From: Chrysomallon squamiferum
Lineage: Eukaryota > Mollusca > Gastropoda > Neomphalida > Peltospiridae
Direction: 5' to 3'
Assembly (NCBI GenBank): GCA_012295275.1
Contig: CM022671.1
Location: 9,659,212-9,723,211, forward strand
Length of the DNA stretch: 64,000 nt
The position numbers were made by a program, and so were the translations under genes. The first letter of the stretch is position 1. Each line of letters starts with the position of its first letter. Shown one piece after another: positions 1-12,524 of the stretch. The notes beneath the pieces were generated by a model. That model was not told the origin of the DNA, made no database searches, and saw only the letters and a program-made list of their open reading frames with translations.

Positions 1-1485
1 ATGAACAAAAATGAATAAAAAGAAAAAAAAAAATCTAAGGAAACAGAACAAAGAGTGGTGGTACTATTTAAACGCAGCATTCTTTTCAGATTTTATTCAT
101 AATAAAATATAAAATGGTATGTGGACTGCATTGATTATCAGGATAAGAATTTACATACTAAATTGATTTGATTACTGAGAAAGAAAACAGAGAATACTGA
201 CTGACTGAAGAAGAAATAAATAAATAAAAGCTTATGCGAAATACGTTCACTGATATATTTAGAATCGCCTCCCTTATGCGAGAAGTGTTCACTTCTATAT
301 TTAGAGTTACTTTCCTATGTGATGTGAGATGTATTTAGAGTTCACTATGTGAGATATTTAGAGTTTAGAGCCTCCCTTATGTGAGATGTGTTCACTGGTA
401 TTTAGTTAGCCTCCCTTACCTCCCCTATGTGAGATGTGTTCACTGGTATATTTGGAGTGGCCTCCCTTATGTGAGATGTGTTCACTGGTATTTAGAGTCA
501 CCTCCCTTATGTGAGATGTGTTCACTGGTATTTTGAGTCGCCTCCCTTATGTGAGATGTGTTCACTGGTATATTTGGAGTGGCCTCCCTTATGTGAGATG
601 TGTTCACTGGTATTAAGAAAATAAGATAGAAAGCTCGAACACAAAAGCTCAAATAAATAATCAGTGAGAGAAGAGTGTTTAAACTGATTAAAGTATTTCA
701 TAAATAAATAATAAAGAAATGGTAACACGTAGAAAAAAGAAGGAAGGATGGAATGAAAGATAGGAAATAAAAGATGGAAAAGAGAGAAAGAAAAGAAAGA
801 AAGAAAGATAGAAAAGAAAGAAGGAAAGAAAAAAAAAGATAAAATATTGAAACAGCTTAAAGAATGAACAAAAATGAATGAAAAAAAAAAGAAAAAAAAA
901 AAAAATCTAAGGAAACAGAACAAAAGAGTGGTACTATTTAAACGCAGCATTCTTTTTCAGATTTTATTCATAATAAAATATAAAATGGTATGTGGACTGC
1001 ATTGATTATCAGGATAAGAATTTACATACTAAATTCATTTGATTACTGAGAAAGAAAACAGAGAATACTGACTGACTGAAGAAAAAATAAATAAATAAAA
1101 GCTTATGTGAGACGTGTTCACTGGTATTTAGAGTCACCTCCCCTATGTGATATGTGTTCACTGGTATATTTGGAGTGGCCTCCCTTATGTGAGATGTGTT
1201 CACTGGTATTAAGAAAATAAGATAGAAAGCTCGAACACAAAAGCTCAAATAAATAATCAGTGAGAGAAGAGTGTTTAAACTGATTAAAGTATTTCATAAA
1301 TAAATAATAAAGAAATGGTAGCACGTAGAAAAAAGAAGGAAGGATGGAATGAAAGATAGGAAATAAAAGATGGAAAAGAGAGAAAGAAAAGAAAGAAAGA
1401 AAGATAGAAAAGAAAGAAGGAAAGAAAGAAAGAAAATATTGAAACAGCTTAAAGAATGAACAAAAATGAATAAAAAACGAAAAGA

Positions 1486-1660
1486 ACTAACTTAACAGAA
1501 TGAAGCGTGGTACTATTTAAATGCAGCATTCTTTTAACTTTTATTCATAATAAAATATAAAATCGTATGTGGACTGCATTGATTAGCAGGATAACAATTT
1601 CCATACTGAAGAAAAAATAAATAAATAAAAGCAAATGCGAAATATGTTCACTGATATATT
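1486..1660. repeat. Array A unit variant with an internal 47-bp deletion (copy 1)
   Basis: This second fixed block differs from most others. It has AACTAACTTAACAGAATGAA, ATTAGCAGGATAACAATTTC, and a deletion joining CATACT directly to GAAGAAAAAA. About 47 bp present in the standard unit is missing, apparently between short ATACT direct repeats. The same variant recurs at 9719-9870 and, in part, near 5300-5400. Confidence 0.75.
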
Positions 1661-4600
1661 TAGAGTAGCCTCCCTTATGCGAGAAGTGTTCACTTCTATA
1701 TTTAGAGTTACTTTCCCTATGTGAGATGTATTCACTGGTATTTAGAGTCGCCTCCCCTATGTGACATGTGTTCACTGGTATACCTAGAGTTGCCTCCCTT
1801 ATGTGAGATGTGTTCACTGGTATTTAGAGTCACCTCCCCTATGTGAGATGTGTTCACTGGTATATTTGGAGTGGCCTCCCTTATGTGAGATGTGTTCACT
1901 GGTATTTAGAGTCACCTCCCTTATGTGAGATGTGTTCACTGGTATTTTGAGTCGCCTCCCTTATGTGAGATGTGTTCACTGGTATATTTGGAGTGGCCTC
2001 CCTTATGTGAGATGTGTTCACTGGTATTAAGAAAATAAGATAGAAAGCTCGAACACAAAAGCTCAAATAAATAATCAGTGAGAGAAGAGTGTTTAAACTG
2101 ATTAAAGTATTTCATAAATAAATAATAAAGAAATGGTAGCACGTAGAAAAAAGAAGGAAGGATGGAATGAAAGATAGGAAATAAAAGATGGAAAAGAGAG
2201 AAAGAAAAAAAGAAAGATAGAAAAGAAAGAAAGAAGGACAGAAAAGAAAAGAAAGAAGGAAAGAAAGAAAGGAAAGAAAATATTGAAACAGCTTAAAGAA
2301 TGAACAAAAATGAATAAAAAAAGAAAAGAAAAAAATCTAAGGAAACAGAACAAAAAGAGTGGTACTATTTAAACGCAGCATTCTTTTTTCAGATTTTATT
2401 CATAATAAAATATAAAATGGTATGTGGACTGCATTGATTATCAGGATAAGAATTTACATACTAAATTGATTTGATTACTGAGAAAGAAAACAGAGAATAC
2501 TGACTGACTGAAGAAAAAATAAATAAATAAAAGCTTATGCGAAATATGTTCACTGAAATATGTTCCCACGAGAAGTGTTCACTTATATTTAGAGTAGCTT
2601 TCCCTATGTGAGATGTGTTCACTGGTATATTTAGAGTTCTATATTTGAGAGTGTTCACTTGTATTTCGCCTCCCCTATGTGAGATGTGTTCACTGGTATA
2701 TTTAGAGTGGTATTTGAGATGTGTTCACTGGTATTTAGAGTCACCTCCTTATGTGAGATGTGTTCACTGGTATTTAGAGTCGCCCCCTTATGTGAGATGT
2801 GTTCACTGGTATATTTAGAGTCGCCTCCCTTATGTGAGATGTGTTCACTGGTATTTAGAGTCACCTCCCCTATGTGAGATGTGTTCACTGGTATATTTAG
2901 AGTGGCCTCCCTTATGTGAGATGTGTTCACTGGTATTTAGAGTCACCTCCCTTATGTGAGATGTGTTCACTGGTATTTTGAGTCGCCTCCCTTATGTGAG
3001 ATGTGTTCACTGGTATATTTGGAGTGGCCTCCCTTATGTGAGATGTGTTCACTGGTATTAAGAAAATAAGATAGAAAACTCGAATACAAAAGCTCAACTA
3101 AATAATCAGTGAGAGCAGAGTGTTTAAACTGATTAAAGTATTTCATAAATAAATAATAAAGAAATGGTAGCACGTAGAAAAAAGAAGGAAGGATGGAATG
3201 AAAGATAGGAAATAAAAGATGGAAAAGAGAGAAAGAAAAGAAAGAAAAAGAAAGATAGAAAAGAAAGAAGGAAAGAAAGAAAGAAAGAAAATATTGAAAA
3301 ACAGCTTAAAGAATGAACAAAAATGAATAAGAAAAAAAAAAAAAAAAAATCTAAAGGAAACAGACAAAAAGAGTGGTACTATTTAAACGCAGCATTCTTT
3401 TCAGATTTTATTCATAATAAAATATAAAATGGTATGTGGACTGCATTGATTATCAGGATAAGAATTTACATACTAAATTCATTTGATTACTGAGAAAGAA
3501 AACAGAGAATACTGACTGACTGAAGAAAAAATAAATAAATAAAAGCTTATGCGAAATATGTTCACTGATATATTTAGAATCGCCTCCCTTATGCGAGAAG
3601 TGTTCACTTCTATATTTAGAGTTACTTTCCCTATGTGAGATGTGTTCACTGGTATTTAGAGTCGCCTCCCTATGTGAGATATATTTAGAGTCGCCTCCCT
3701 TATGTGAGATGTGTTCACTGGTATATTTAGATTTATGTGAGATGTGTGTATATTTTCACCTCCCTATGTGAGATGTGTTCACTGGTATATTTAGAGTGGC
3801 CTCCCTTATGTGAGATGTGTTCACTGGTATTTAGAGTCACCTCCCTTATGTGAGATGTGTTCACTGGTATTTTGAGTCGCCTCCCTTATGTGAGATGTGT
3901 TCACTGGTATATTTGGAGTGGCCTCCCTTATGTGAGATGTGTTCACTGGTATTAAGAAAATAAGATAGAAAACTCGAATACAAAAGCTCAACTAAATAAT
4001 CAGTGAGAGCAGAGTGTTTAAACTGATTAAAGTATTTCATAAATAAATAATAAAGAAATGGTAACACGTAGAAAAAAGAAGGAAGGATGGAATGAAAGAT
4101 AGGAAATAAAAGATGGAAAAGAGAGAAAGAAAAGAAAGAAAGAAAGATAGAAAAGAAAGAAGGAAAGAAGAAAAAGAAAGAAAGAAAAAAAAGAAAGAAA
4201 GAAAATATTGAAACAGCTTAAAGAATGAACAAAAATGAATAAGAAAAGAAAAGAAAAATCTAAGGAAACAGAACAAAGAGTGGTACTATTTAAACGCAGC
4301 ATTCTTTTCAGATTTTATTCATAATAAAATATAAAATGGTATGTGGACTGCATTGATTATCAGGATAAGAATTTACATACTAAATTCATTTGATTACTGA
4401 GAAAGAAAACAGAGAATACTGACTGACTGAAGAAAAAATAAATAAATAAAAGCTTATGCGAAATATGTTCACTGATATATTTAGAATCGCCTCCCTTATG
4501 CGAGAAGTGTTCACTTCTATATTTAGAGTTACTTTCCCTATGTGAGATGTGTTCACTAGAGTTATTTATGTGAGATGTGTTCACTTGTATATTTAGAGTC

Positions 4601-7600
4601 GCCTCCCTATGTGAGATGTGTTCACTGGTATATTTAGAGTCGCCTGCCCCTTATGTGAGATGTGTTCACTGTATATTTAGAGTCACCTCCCCTATGTGAG
4701 ATGTGTTCACTGGTATATTTAGAGTCGCCTCCCTTATGTGAGATGTGTTCACTGGTATTTAGAGTCACCTCCCCTATGTGAGATGTGTTCACTGGTATAT
4801 TTAGAGTTGCCTCCCTTATGTGAGATGTGTTCACTGGTATTTAGAGTCACCTCCCCTATGTGAGATGTGTTCACTGGTATTTTGAGTCGCCTCCCTTATG
4901 TGAGATGTGTTCACTGGTATATTTGGAGTGGCCTCCCTTATGTGAGATGTGTTCACTGGTATTAAGAAAATAAGATAGAAAACTCGAATACAAAAGCTCA
5001 ACTAAATAATCAGTGAGAGCAGAGTGTTTAAACTGATTAAAGTATTTCATAAATAAATAAAGAAATGGTGACACGTAGAAAAAAGAAAGAAGGATGGAAT
5101 GAAAGATAGGAAATAAAAGATGGAAAAGATAGAAAAAAATGAAAAAATGGAAAAGTGGAAAAAAAAAGAAAGAAAGATAGAAAAGAAAAGAAGGAAAGAA
5201 AGAAAGAAAATATTGAAACAGCTTAAAGAATGAACAAAAATGAATAAGAAAAGAAAAGAAAAACTTAGGAAACAGAACAAAGAGTGGTACTATTTAAACG
5301 CAGCATTCTTTTAGATTTTATTCATAATAAAAATATAAAATGGTATGTGGACTGCATTGATTAGCAGGATAAACAATTTCCATACTGAAGAAAAAAAAAA
5401 CGCCTCCCTTATGTGAAATTTGTTCACTGATATATTTAGAAAGCCTCCCTTATGCGAGAGTGTTCACTTCTATATTTAGACTTACTCCCTATAAAGAAAT
5501 AAATAAATAAAAAGCCTCCCCTATGTGAAATGTGTTCACTGGTATATTTAGAGTTGCCTCCCTTATGTGAGATGTGTTCACTCTATATTTAGAGTCACTT
5601 CCCCTATGTGAGATGTGTTCACTGGTATATTTCCCTCCCTTATGTGAGATGTGTTCACTGGTATTTAGAGTCGCCTCCCCTATGTGAGATGTGTTCACTG
5701 GTATTTTGAGTCGCCTCCCTTATGTGAGATGTGTTCACTGGTATATTTGGAGTGGCCTCCCTTATGTGAGATGTGTTCACTGGTATTAAGAAAATAAGAT
5801 AGAAAACTCGAATACAAAAGCTCAACTAAATAATCAGTGAGAGCAGAGTGTTTAAACTGATTAAAGTATTTCATAAATAAAAATAAAGAAATGGTGACAC
5901 GTAGAAAAAAAAAAGAAGGAAGGATGGAATGAAAGATAGGAAATAAAAGATGGAAAAGAAGAAAGAAAAGAAAGAAAGAAAGATAGAAAAGAAAGAAGGA
6001 AAGAAAGAAAGAAAGAAAATATTAAAACAGCTTAAAGAATGAACAAAAATGAATAAGAAAAAAAAGAAAAATCTAAGGAAACAGAACAAAGAGTGGTACT
6101 ATATAAACGCAGCATTCTTTTCAGATTTTATTCATAATAAAATATAAAATGGTATGTGGACTGCATTGATTATCAGGATAAGAATTTACATACTAAATTC
6201 ATTTGATTACTGAGAAAGAAAACAGAGAATACTGACTGACTGAAGAAAAAATAAATAAATAAAAGCTTATCAGAAATATGTTCACTGAGATATATAGAAT
6301 CGCCTCCCTTATGCGAGAAGTGTTCACTTCTATATTTAGAGTTACTTTCCCTATGTGAGATGTGTTCACTGGTATTTAGAGTCGCCTCCCCTATGTGAGA
6401 TGTGTTCACTGGTATTTGTTCGCCTCCCTTATGTGAGATGTGTTCACTGGTATTTAGAGTCGCCTCCCCTATGTGAGATGTGTTCACTGGTATATTTAGA
6501 GTGGCCTCCCTTATGTGAGATGTGTTCACTGGTATTAAGAAAATAAGATAAAAACTCGAATACAAAAGCTCAACTAAATAATCAGTGAGAGCAGAGTGTT
6601 TAAACTGATTAAAGTATTTCATAAATAAATAAAGAAATGGTAACACGTAGAAAAAAGAAAGAAGGATGGAATGAAAGATGGGAAATAAAAGATGGAAAAG
6701 AGAGAAAGAAAAGAAAGAAAGAAAGAAAGAAAAAAAAAGAAAAAAGAAAGAAGGAAAGAAAAAGAAAGAAAATATTGAAACAGCTTAAAGAATCAACAAA
6801 AATGAATGAGAAAAGAAAAGAAAAATCTAAGGAAACAGAACAAAGAGTGACACTATTTAAACGCAGCATTCTTTTCAGATTTTATTCATCATAAAATATA
6901 AAATGGCATGTGGACTGCATTGATTATCAGGATAAGAATTTACATACTAAATTCATTTGATTACTGAGAAAGAAAACAGAGAATACTGACTGACTGAAGA
7001 AAAAATAAATAAATAAAAGCTTATGCGAAATATGTTCACTGATATATTTAGAATCGCCTCCCTTATGCGAGAAGTGTTCACTTCTATATTTAGAGTTACT
7101 TTCCCTATGTGAGATGTGTTCACTGGTATTCAGAGTCGCCTCCCCTATGTGAGATGTGTTCACTTGTATATTTAGAGTCGCCTCCCTTATGTGAGATGTG
7201 TTCACTGGTATATTTAGAGTCGTCTGCCTTATGTGAGATGTGTTCACTGCTATTTAGAGTCGCCTCCCCTATGTGAGATGTGTTCACTGGTATACTTAGA
7301 GTTGCCTCCCTTATGTGAGATGTGTTCACTGGTATTTAGAGTCACCTCCCCTATGTGAGATGTGTTCACTGGTATATTTAGAGTCGCCTCCCTTATGTGA
7401 GATGTGTTCACTGGTATATTTAGAGTCGCCTCCCCTATGTGAGATGTGTTCACTGGTATTTTGAGTCGCCTCCCTTATGTGAGATGTGTTCACTGGTATA
7501 TTTGGAGTGGCCTCCCTTATGTGAGATGTGTTCACTGGTATTAAGAAAATAAGATAGAAAACTCGAATACAAAAGCTCAACTAAATAATCAGTGAGAGCA

Positions 7601-7657
7601 GAGTGTTTAAACTGATTAAAGTATTTCATAAATAAATAATAAAGAAATGGTAACACG

Positions 7658-7798
7658 TAGAAAAAAGAAGGAAGGATGGAATGAAAGATAGGAAATAAAA
7701 GATGGAAAAGAGAGAAAGAAAAGAAAGAAAGAAAGATAGAAAAGAAAGAAGGAAAGAAAGAAAGAAAAGAAAGAAGGAAAGAAAGAAAGAAAGAAAAT
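7658..7798. repeat. Polypurine tract of one array A unit (representative)
   Basis: About 140 bases with almost only A and G on the plus strand, made of AAAGAAAGAAAGAAGG-type steps. An equivalent tract lies in each unit (for example 1320-1440, 3180-3300, 5930-6020, 9540-9680) and varies in length and sequence, as expected for slippage-prone DNA. Long polypurine/polypyrimidine runs can form intramolecular triplexes; that is general knowledge, not something shown here. Confidence 0.8.
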
Positions 7799-9060
7799 AT
7801 TGAAACAGCTTAAAGAATGAACAAAAATGAATAAGAAAAGAAAAGAAAAATCTAAGGAAACAGAACAAAGAGTGGTACTATTTAAACGCAGCATTCTTTT
7901 CAGATTTTATTCATAATAAAATATAAAATGGTATGTGGACTGCATTGATTATCAGGATAAGAATTTACATACTAAATTCATTTGATTACTGAGAAAGAAA
8001 ACAGAGAATACTGACTGACTGAAGAAAAAATAAATAAATAAAAGCTTATGCGAAATATGTTCACTGATATATTTAGAATCGCCTCCCTTATGCGAGAAGT
8101 GTTCACTTCTTATTTAGAGTTAGTGTTCATGTGAGATCTATATTTAGAGTTACCTTCCCTGAGATGTGTTCACTGGTATATTTAGAGATGTGTTCACTGG
8201 TGTTATTTAGAGTCGCCTCCCCTATGTGAGATGTGTTCACTGGTATTTAGAGTCACCTCCCTATGTGAGATGTGTGTGAGATGTGTTCACTTATTTAGAG
8301 TCACCTCCCTATGTGAGATGTGTTCACTGGTATTTAGAGTCGCCTCCCTTATGTGAGATGTGTTCACTGGTATTTAGAGTCGCCTCCCTTATGTGAGATG
8401 TGTTCACTGGTATTTTGAGTCGCCTCCCTTATGTGAGATGTGTTCACTGGTATATTTGGAGTGGCCTCCCTTATGTGAGATGTGTTCACTGGTATTAAGA
8501 AAATAAGATAGAAAACTCGAATACAAAAGCTCAACTAAATAATCAGTGAGAGCAGAGTGTTTAAACTGATTAAAGTATTTCATAAATAAATAATAAAGAA
8601 ATGGTAACACGTAGAAAAAAGAAGGAAGGATGGAATGAAAGATAGGAAATAAAAGATGGAAAAGAGAGAAAGAAAAGAAAGAAAGAAAGATAGAAAAGAA
8701 AGAAGGAAAGAAAGAAAGAAAGAAAATATTGAAACAGCTTAAAGAATGAACAAAAATGAATAAGAAAAGAAAAGAAAAATCTAAGGAAACAGAACAAAGA
8801 GTGGTACTATTTAAACGCAGCATTCTTTTCAGATTTTATTCATAATAAAATATAAAATGGTATGTGGACTGCATTGATTATCAGGATAAGAATTTACATA
8901 CTAAATTCATTTGATTACTGAGAAAGAAAACAGAGAATACTGACTGACTGAAGAAAAAATAAATAAATAAAAGCTTATGCGAAATATGTTCACTGATATA
9001 TTTAGAATCGCCTCCCTTATGCGAGAAGTGTTCACTTCTATATTTAGAGTTACTTTCCCT

Positions 9061-9411
9061 ATGTGAGATGTGTTCACTGGTATATTTAGAGTCGCCTCCC
9101 TTATGTGAGATGTGTTCACTGGTATATTTAGAGTCGCCTCCCTTATGTGAGATGTGTTCACTGGTATATTTAGAGTCGCCTCCCTTATGTGAGATGTGTT
9201 CACTGGTATATTTAGAGTGGCCTCCCTTATGTGAGATGTGTTCACTGGTATTTAGAGTCACCTCCCTTATGTGAGATGTGTTCACTGGTATTTTGAGTCG
9301 CCTCCCTTATGTGAGATGTGTTCACTGGTATATTTAGAGTCGCCTCCCTTATGTGAGATGTGTTCACTGGTATATTTGGAGTGGCCTCCCTTATGTGAGA
9401 TGTGTTCACTG
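9061..9411. repeat. 42-bp minisatellite block, cleanest example in array A
   Basis: About eight head-to-tail units of 42 bp built around TATGTGAGATGTGTTCACTG and TATTTAGAGTCGCCTCCCTT. Shorter 40-bp versions lack two bases (GTATTTAG instead of GTATATTTAG). Equivalent blocks precede every hinge and range from about three to fourteen units. Confidence 0.9.
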
Positions 9412-9718
9412 GTATTAAGAAAATAAGATAAAAAAGCTCGAATACAAAAGCTCAAATAAATAATCAGTGAGAGAAGAGTGTTTAAACTGATTAAAGTATT
9501 TCATAAATAAATAATAAAGAAATGGTAGCACGTAGAAAAAAGAAGGAAGGATGGAATGAAAGATAGGAAATAAAAGATGGAAAAGATAGAAAGAAATGAA
9601 AGAAAGGAAGATCGAAAAGAAAGAAGGAAGGACAGAAAGAAAAGAAAGAAAGAAAGAAAGAAAGGAAAAAAGAAAAGAATGAAGCACTTAAAGAATGAAC
9701 ACAAATGAATAAAAAAAG

Positions 9719-9870
9719 AAAAGAACTAACTTAACAGAATGAAGCGTGGTACTATTTAAATGCAGCATTCTTTTAACTTTTATTCATAATAAAATATAAA
9801 ATCGTATGTGGACTGCATTGATTAGCAGGATAACAATTTCCATACTGAAGAAAAAATAAATAAATAAAAG
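9719..9870. repeat. Array A unit variant with an internal 47-bp deletion (copy 2)
   Basis: Shares the deletion and diagnostic substitutions of the variant at 1486-1660. Finding the same derived unit about 8.2 kb away points to duplication of multi-unit blocks. Confidence 0.75.
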
Positions 9871-11860
9871 CAATGCTTATGCGAAATATGTTCACTGATA
9901 TATTTAGAGTAGCCTCCCTTATGCGAGAAGTGTTCACTTCTATATTTAGAGTTACTTTCCCTATGTGAGATGTATTCACTGGTATTTAGAGTCGCCTCCC
10001 CTATGTGACATGTGTTCACTGGTATACCTAGAGTTGCCTCCCTTATGTGAGATGTGTTCACTGGTATTTAGAGTCACCTCCCCTATGTGAGATGTGTTCA
10101 CTGGTATATTTGGAGTGGCCTCCCTTATGTGAGATGTGTTCACTGGTATTAAGAAAATAAGATAGAAAACTCGAATACAAAAGCTCAACTAAATAATCAG
10201 TGAGAGGAGAGTGTTTAAACTGATTAAAGTATTTCATAAATAAATAATAAAGAAATGGTAGCACGTAGAAAAAAGAAGGAAGGATGGAATGAAAGATAGG
10301 AAATAAAAGATGGAAAAGAGAGAAAGAAAAGAAAGAAAGAAAGATAGAAAAGAAAGAAGGAAAGAAAGAAAGAAAATATTGAAACAGCTTAAAGAATGAA
10401 CAAAAATGAATAAGAAAAGAAAAGAAAAATCTAAGGAAACAGAACAAAGAGTGGTACTATTTAAACGCAGCATTCTTTTCAGATTTTATTCATAATAAAA
10501 TATAAAATGGTATGTGGACTGCATTGATTATCAGGATAAGAATTTACATACTAAATTCATTTGATTACTGAGAAAGAAAACAGAGAATACTGACTGACTG
10601 AAGAAAAAATAAATAAATAAAAGCTTATATGAGAAATATGTTCACTGATATATTTAGAGTAGCCTCCCTATGTGAGAAGTGTTCACTTCTATATTTATTT
10701 GAGATGTGTTCCCTATGTGAGATGTACTTGTATTTAGAGAGTTCACTGGTATATTTAGAGTCGCCTCCCTATGTGAGATGTGTTCACTGGTATTTAGAGT
10801 CACCTCCCTATGTGTATTTAGAGTACCTCCCTTATGTGAGATGTGTTCACTGGTATTTAGAGTCACCTCCCTTATGTGAGATGTGTTCACTGGTATTTTG
10901 AGTCGCCTCCCTTATGTGAGATGTGTTCACTGGTATATTTGGAGTGGCCTCCCTTATGTGAGATGTGTTCACTGGTATTAAGAAAATAAGATAGAAAGCT
11001 CGAATACAAAAGCTCAAATAAATAATCAGTGAGAGAAGAGTGTTTAAACTGATTAAAGTATTTCATTAATAAATAATAAAGAAATGGTAGCACGTAGAAA
11101 AAAGAAGGAAGGATGGAATGAAAGATAGGAAATAAAAGATGGAAAAGAGAGAAAGAAAAGAAAGAAAGAAAGATAGAAAAGAAAGAAGAAAAGAAAGAAG
11201 GAAAGAAAATATTGAAACATCTTAAAGAATGAACAAAAATGAATAAGACTAGAAAAGAAAAATCTAAGGAAACAGAACAAAGAGTGGTACTATATAAACG
11301 CAGCATTCTTTTCAGATTTTATTCATAATAAAATATAAAATGGTATGCGGACTGCATTGATTATCAGGATAAGAATTTACATACTAAATTGATTTGATTA
11401 CTGAGAAAGAAAACAGAGAATACTGACTGACTGAAGAAGAAATAAATAAATAAAAGCTTATGCGAAATACGTTCACTGATATATTTAGAATCGCCTCCCT
11501 TATGCGAGAAGTGTTCACTTCTATATTTAGAGTTACTTTCCCTATGTGAGATGTGTTCACTGGTATATTTAGAGTCGCCTCCCTTATGTGAGATGTTTTC
11601 ACTGGTATTTAGAGTCACCTCCCCTATATGATATGTGTTCACTGGTATATTTGGAGTGGCCTCCCTTATGTGAGATGTGTTCACTGGTATTTAGAGTCAC
11701 CTCCCTTATGTGAGATGTGTTCACTGGTATTAAGAGAATAAGATAGAAAACTCGAATACAAAAGCTTAACTAAATAATCAGTGAGAGCAGAATGTTTAAA
11801 GTGATTAAAGTATTTCACAAATAAATAATAAAGAAATGGTAACACGTAGAAAAAAGAAGG

Positions 11861-11944
11861 TGCCCTAGTCACCCACACACCGACTGTCTGCCCTGCATAT
11901 GGATGGAGCTACTGATAAACTGAAGTTTGTACAAGCACTAGGGC
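11861..11944. other. Array boundary with short inverted repeat
   Basis: Satellite A stops abruptly after AAAAAAGAAGG. The next 84 bases are bracketed by GCCCTAGT (11862-11869) and its exact complement ACTAGGGC (11937-11944). It has no tRNA box B and no reading frame of note. It could be a small foldback element or chance. Confidence 0.35.
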
Positions 11945-12516
11945 CTTTTAAGATTAAACTGGTAATTAAATATTTAAAAAAAAAGTAATATTGTTTTTGT
12001 TTACTGACTGAAAATATAGAAACTTATTTAGTGATCATATGGTTGCAATTGCTGATAGTGACTTCAGGATCTATCTGATCTATCTATCTGTGCAAACCCA
12101 TGCATAAACATGCACGCATGCACTTACACACTGTCTGATAGAGGTAAGCTGAAAATCGACTGAATATTGACGAGTATAAATAAAATATATATGAATCCAT
12201 GATGTGTGTTTACATTGGTGTGTGTTGGTGCACACATTTGCATACAAAAACACACATACACACACAAACACATAAATTAAGCTATGCATTTATTTCTTTA
12301 TTTATTTGTTTTTTATTTGTTTTTCATCCATTTTCCAATCCAGTGCCTCCTTCAAGCACTATTAGAGATTTTAAAAATTAATTTTGTAATATGATTTTAA
12401 ATAATTACATATATTTATCTTGTCAATCAATTTATATTTGTTAAACAGTTTACACAAATACTTTGAGGTGTAAATAATTTTTATCAATATTCTGCCTTAT
12501 AACATGATTAGTATAA
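11945..12516. other. AT-rich intergenic stretch, no gene seen
   Basis: Low-complexity AT-rich DNA with short CA/TG runs (near 12220-12270) and a TTTAT-rich patch (12290-12330). No splice-flanked open frame or RNA gene was recognised. Confidence 0.6.
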
Positions 12517-12524
12517 CATGAATT
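12517..12524. repeat. Left target-site duplication of the hAT element
   Basis: CATGAATT, paired with CATTAATT at 13443-13450. One mismatch suggests an old insertion. Confidence 0.75.

Larger units (their letters stand above)
1..11860. repeat. Composite satellite array A, 14 or more units
   Basis: Tandem array continuing off the left edge. Each unit has four parts in order: a fixed hinge starting ATTAAGAAAATAAGATAGAA and ending near CACGTAGAAAAAAGAAGG; a GAAAG-type polypurine tract; a second fixed block with TGGTATGTGGACTGCATTGA; and a minisatellite block of 40/42-bp units containing TATGTGAGATGTGTTCACTG. Hinges start near 612, 1208, 2026, 3056, 3950, 4960, 5785, 6533, 7539, 8494, 9412, 10148, 10976 and 11730, so spacing runs from about 600 to 1030 bp. 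Most of that variation comes from the number of minisatellite units. Two hinge subtypes (GCTCAAATAAA versus GCTCAACTAAA) are intermixed. Reading frames inside the array are open only because 42 is a multiple of three and the purine tract lacks stops; I do not regard them as genes. Confidence 0.95.

Noticed and set aside
522-950. Long minus-strand frames rich in F, S and L ending in SEHISHKGGDSKYQ across array A
   Set aside because: They follow the polypurine tract and the 42-bp repeat. The same frame recurs in most units with frameshifts, and no start or splice context is maintained.
1-11860. Array A or C as a CRISPR array
   Set aside because: Unit and spacer lengths are far too large and irregular, spacers are repetitive, and the context is clearly eukaryotic.
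11862-11944. tRNA or tRNA-derived SINE at the edge of array A
   Set aside because: The terminal 8-bp pairing is there, but no box A/box B or anticodon arm can be drawn on either strand.
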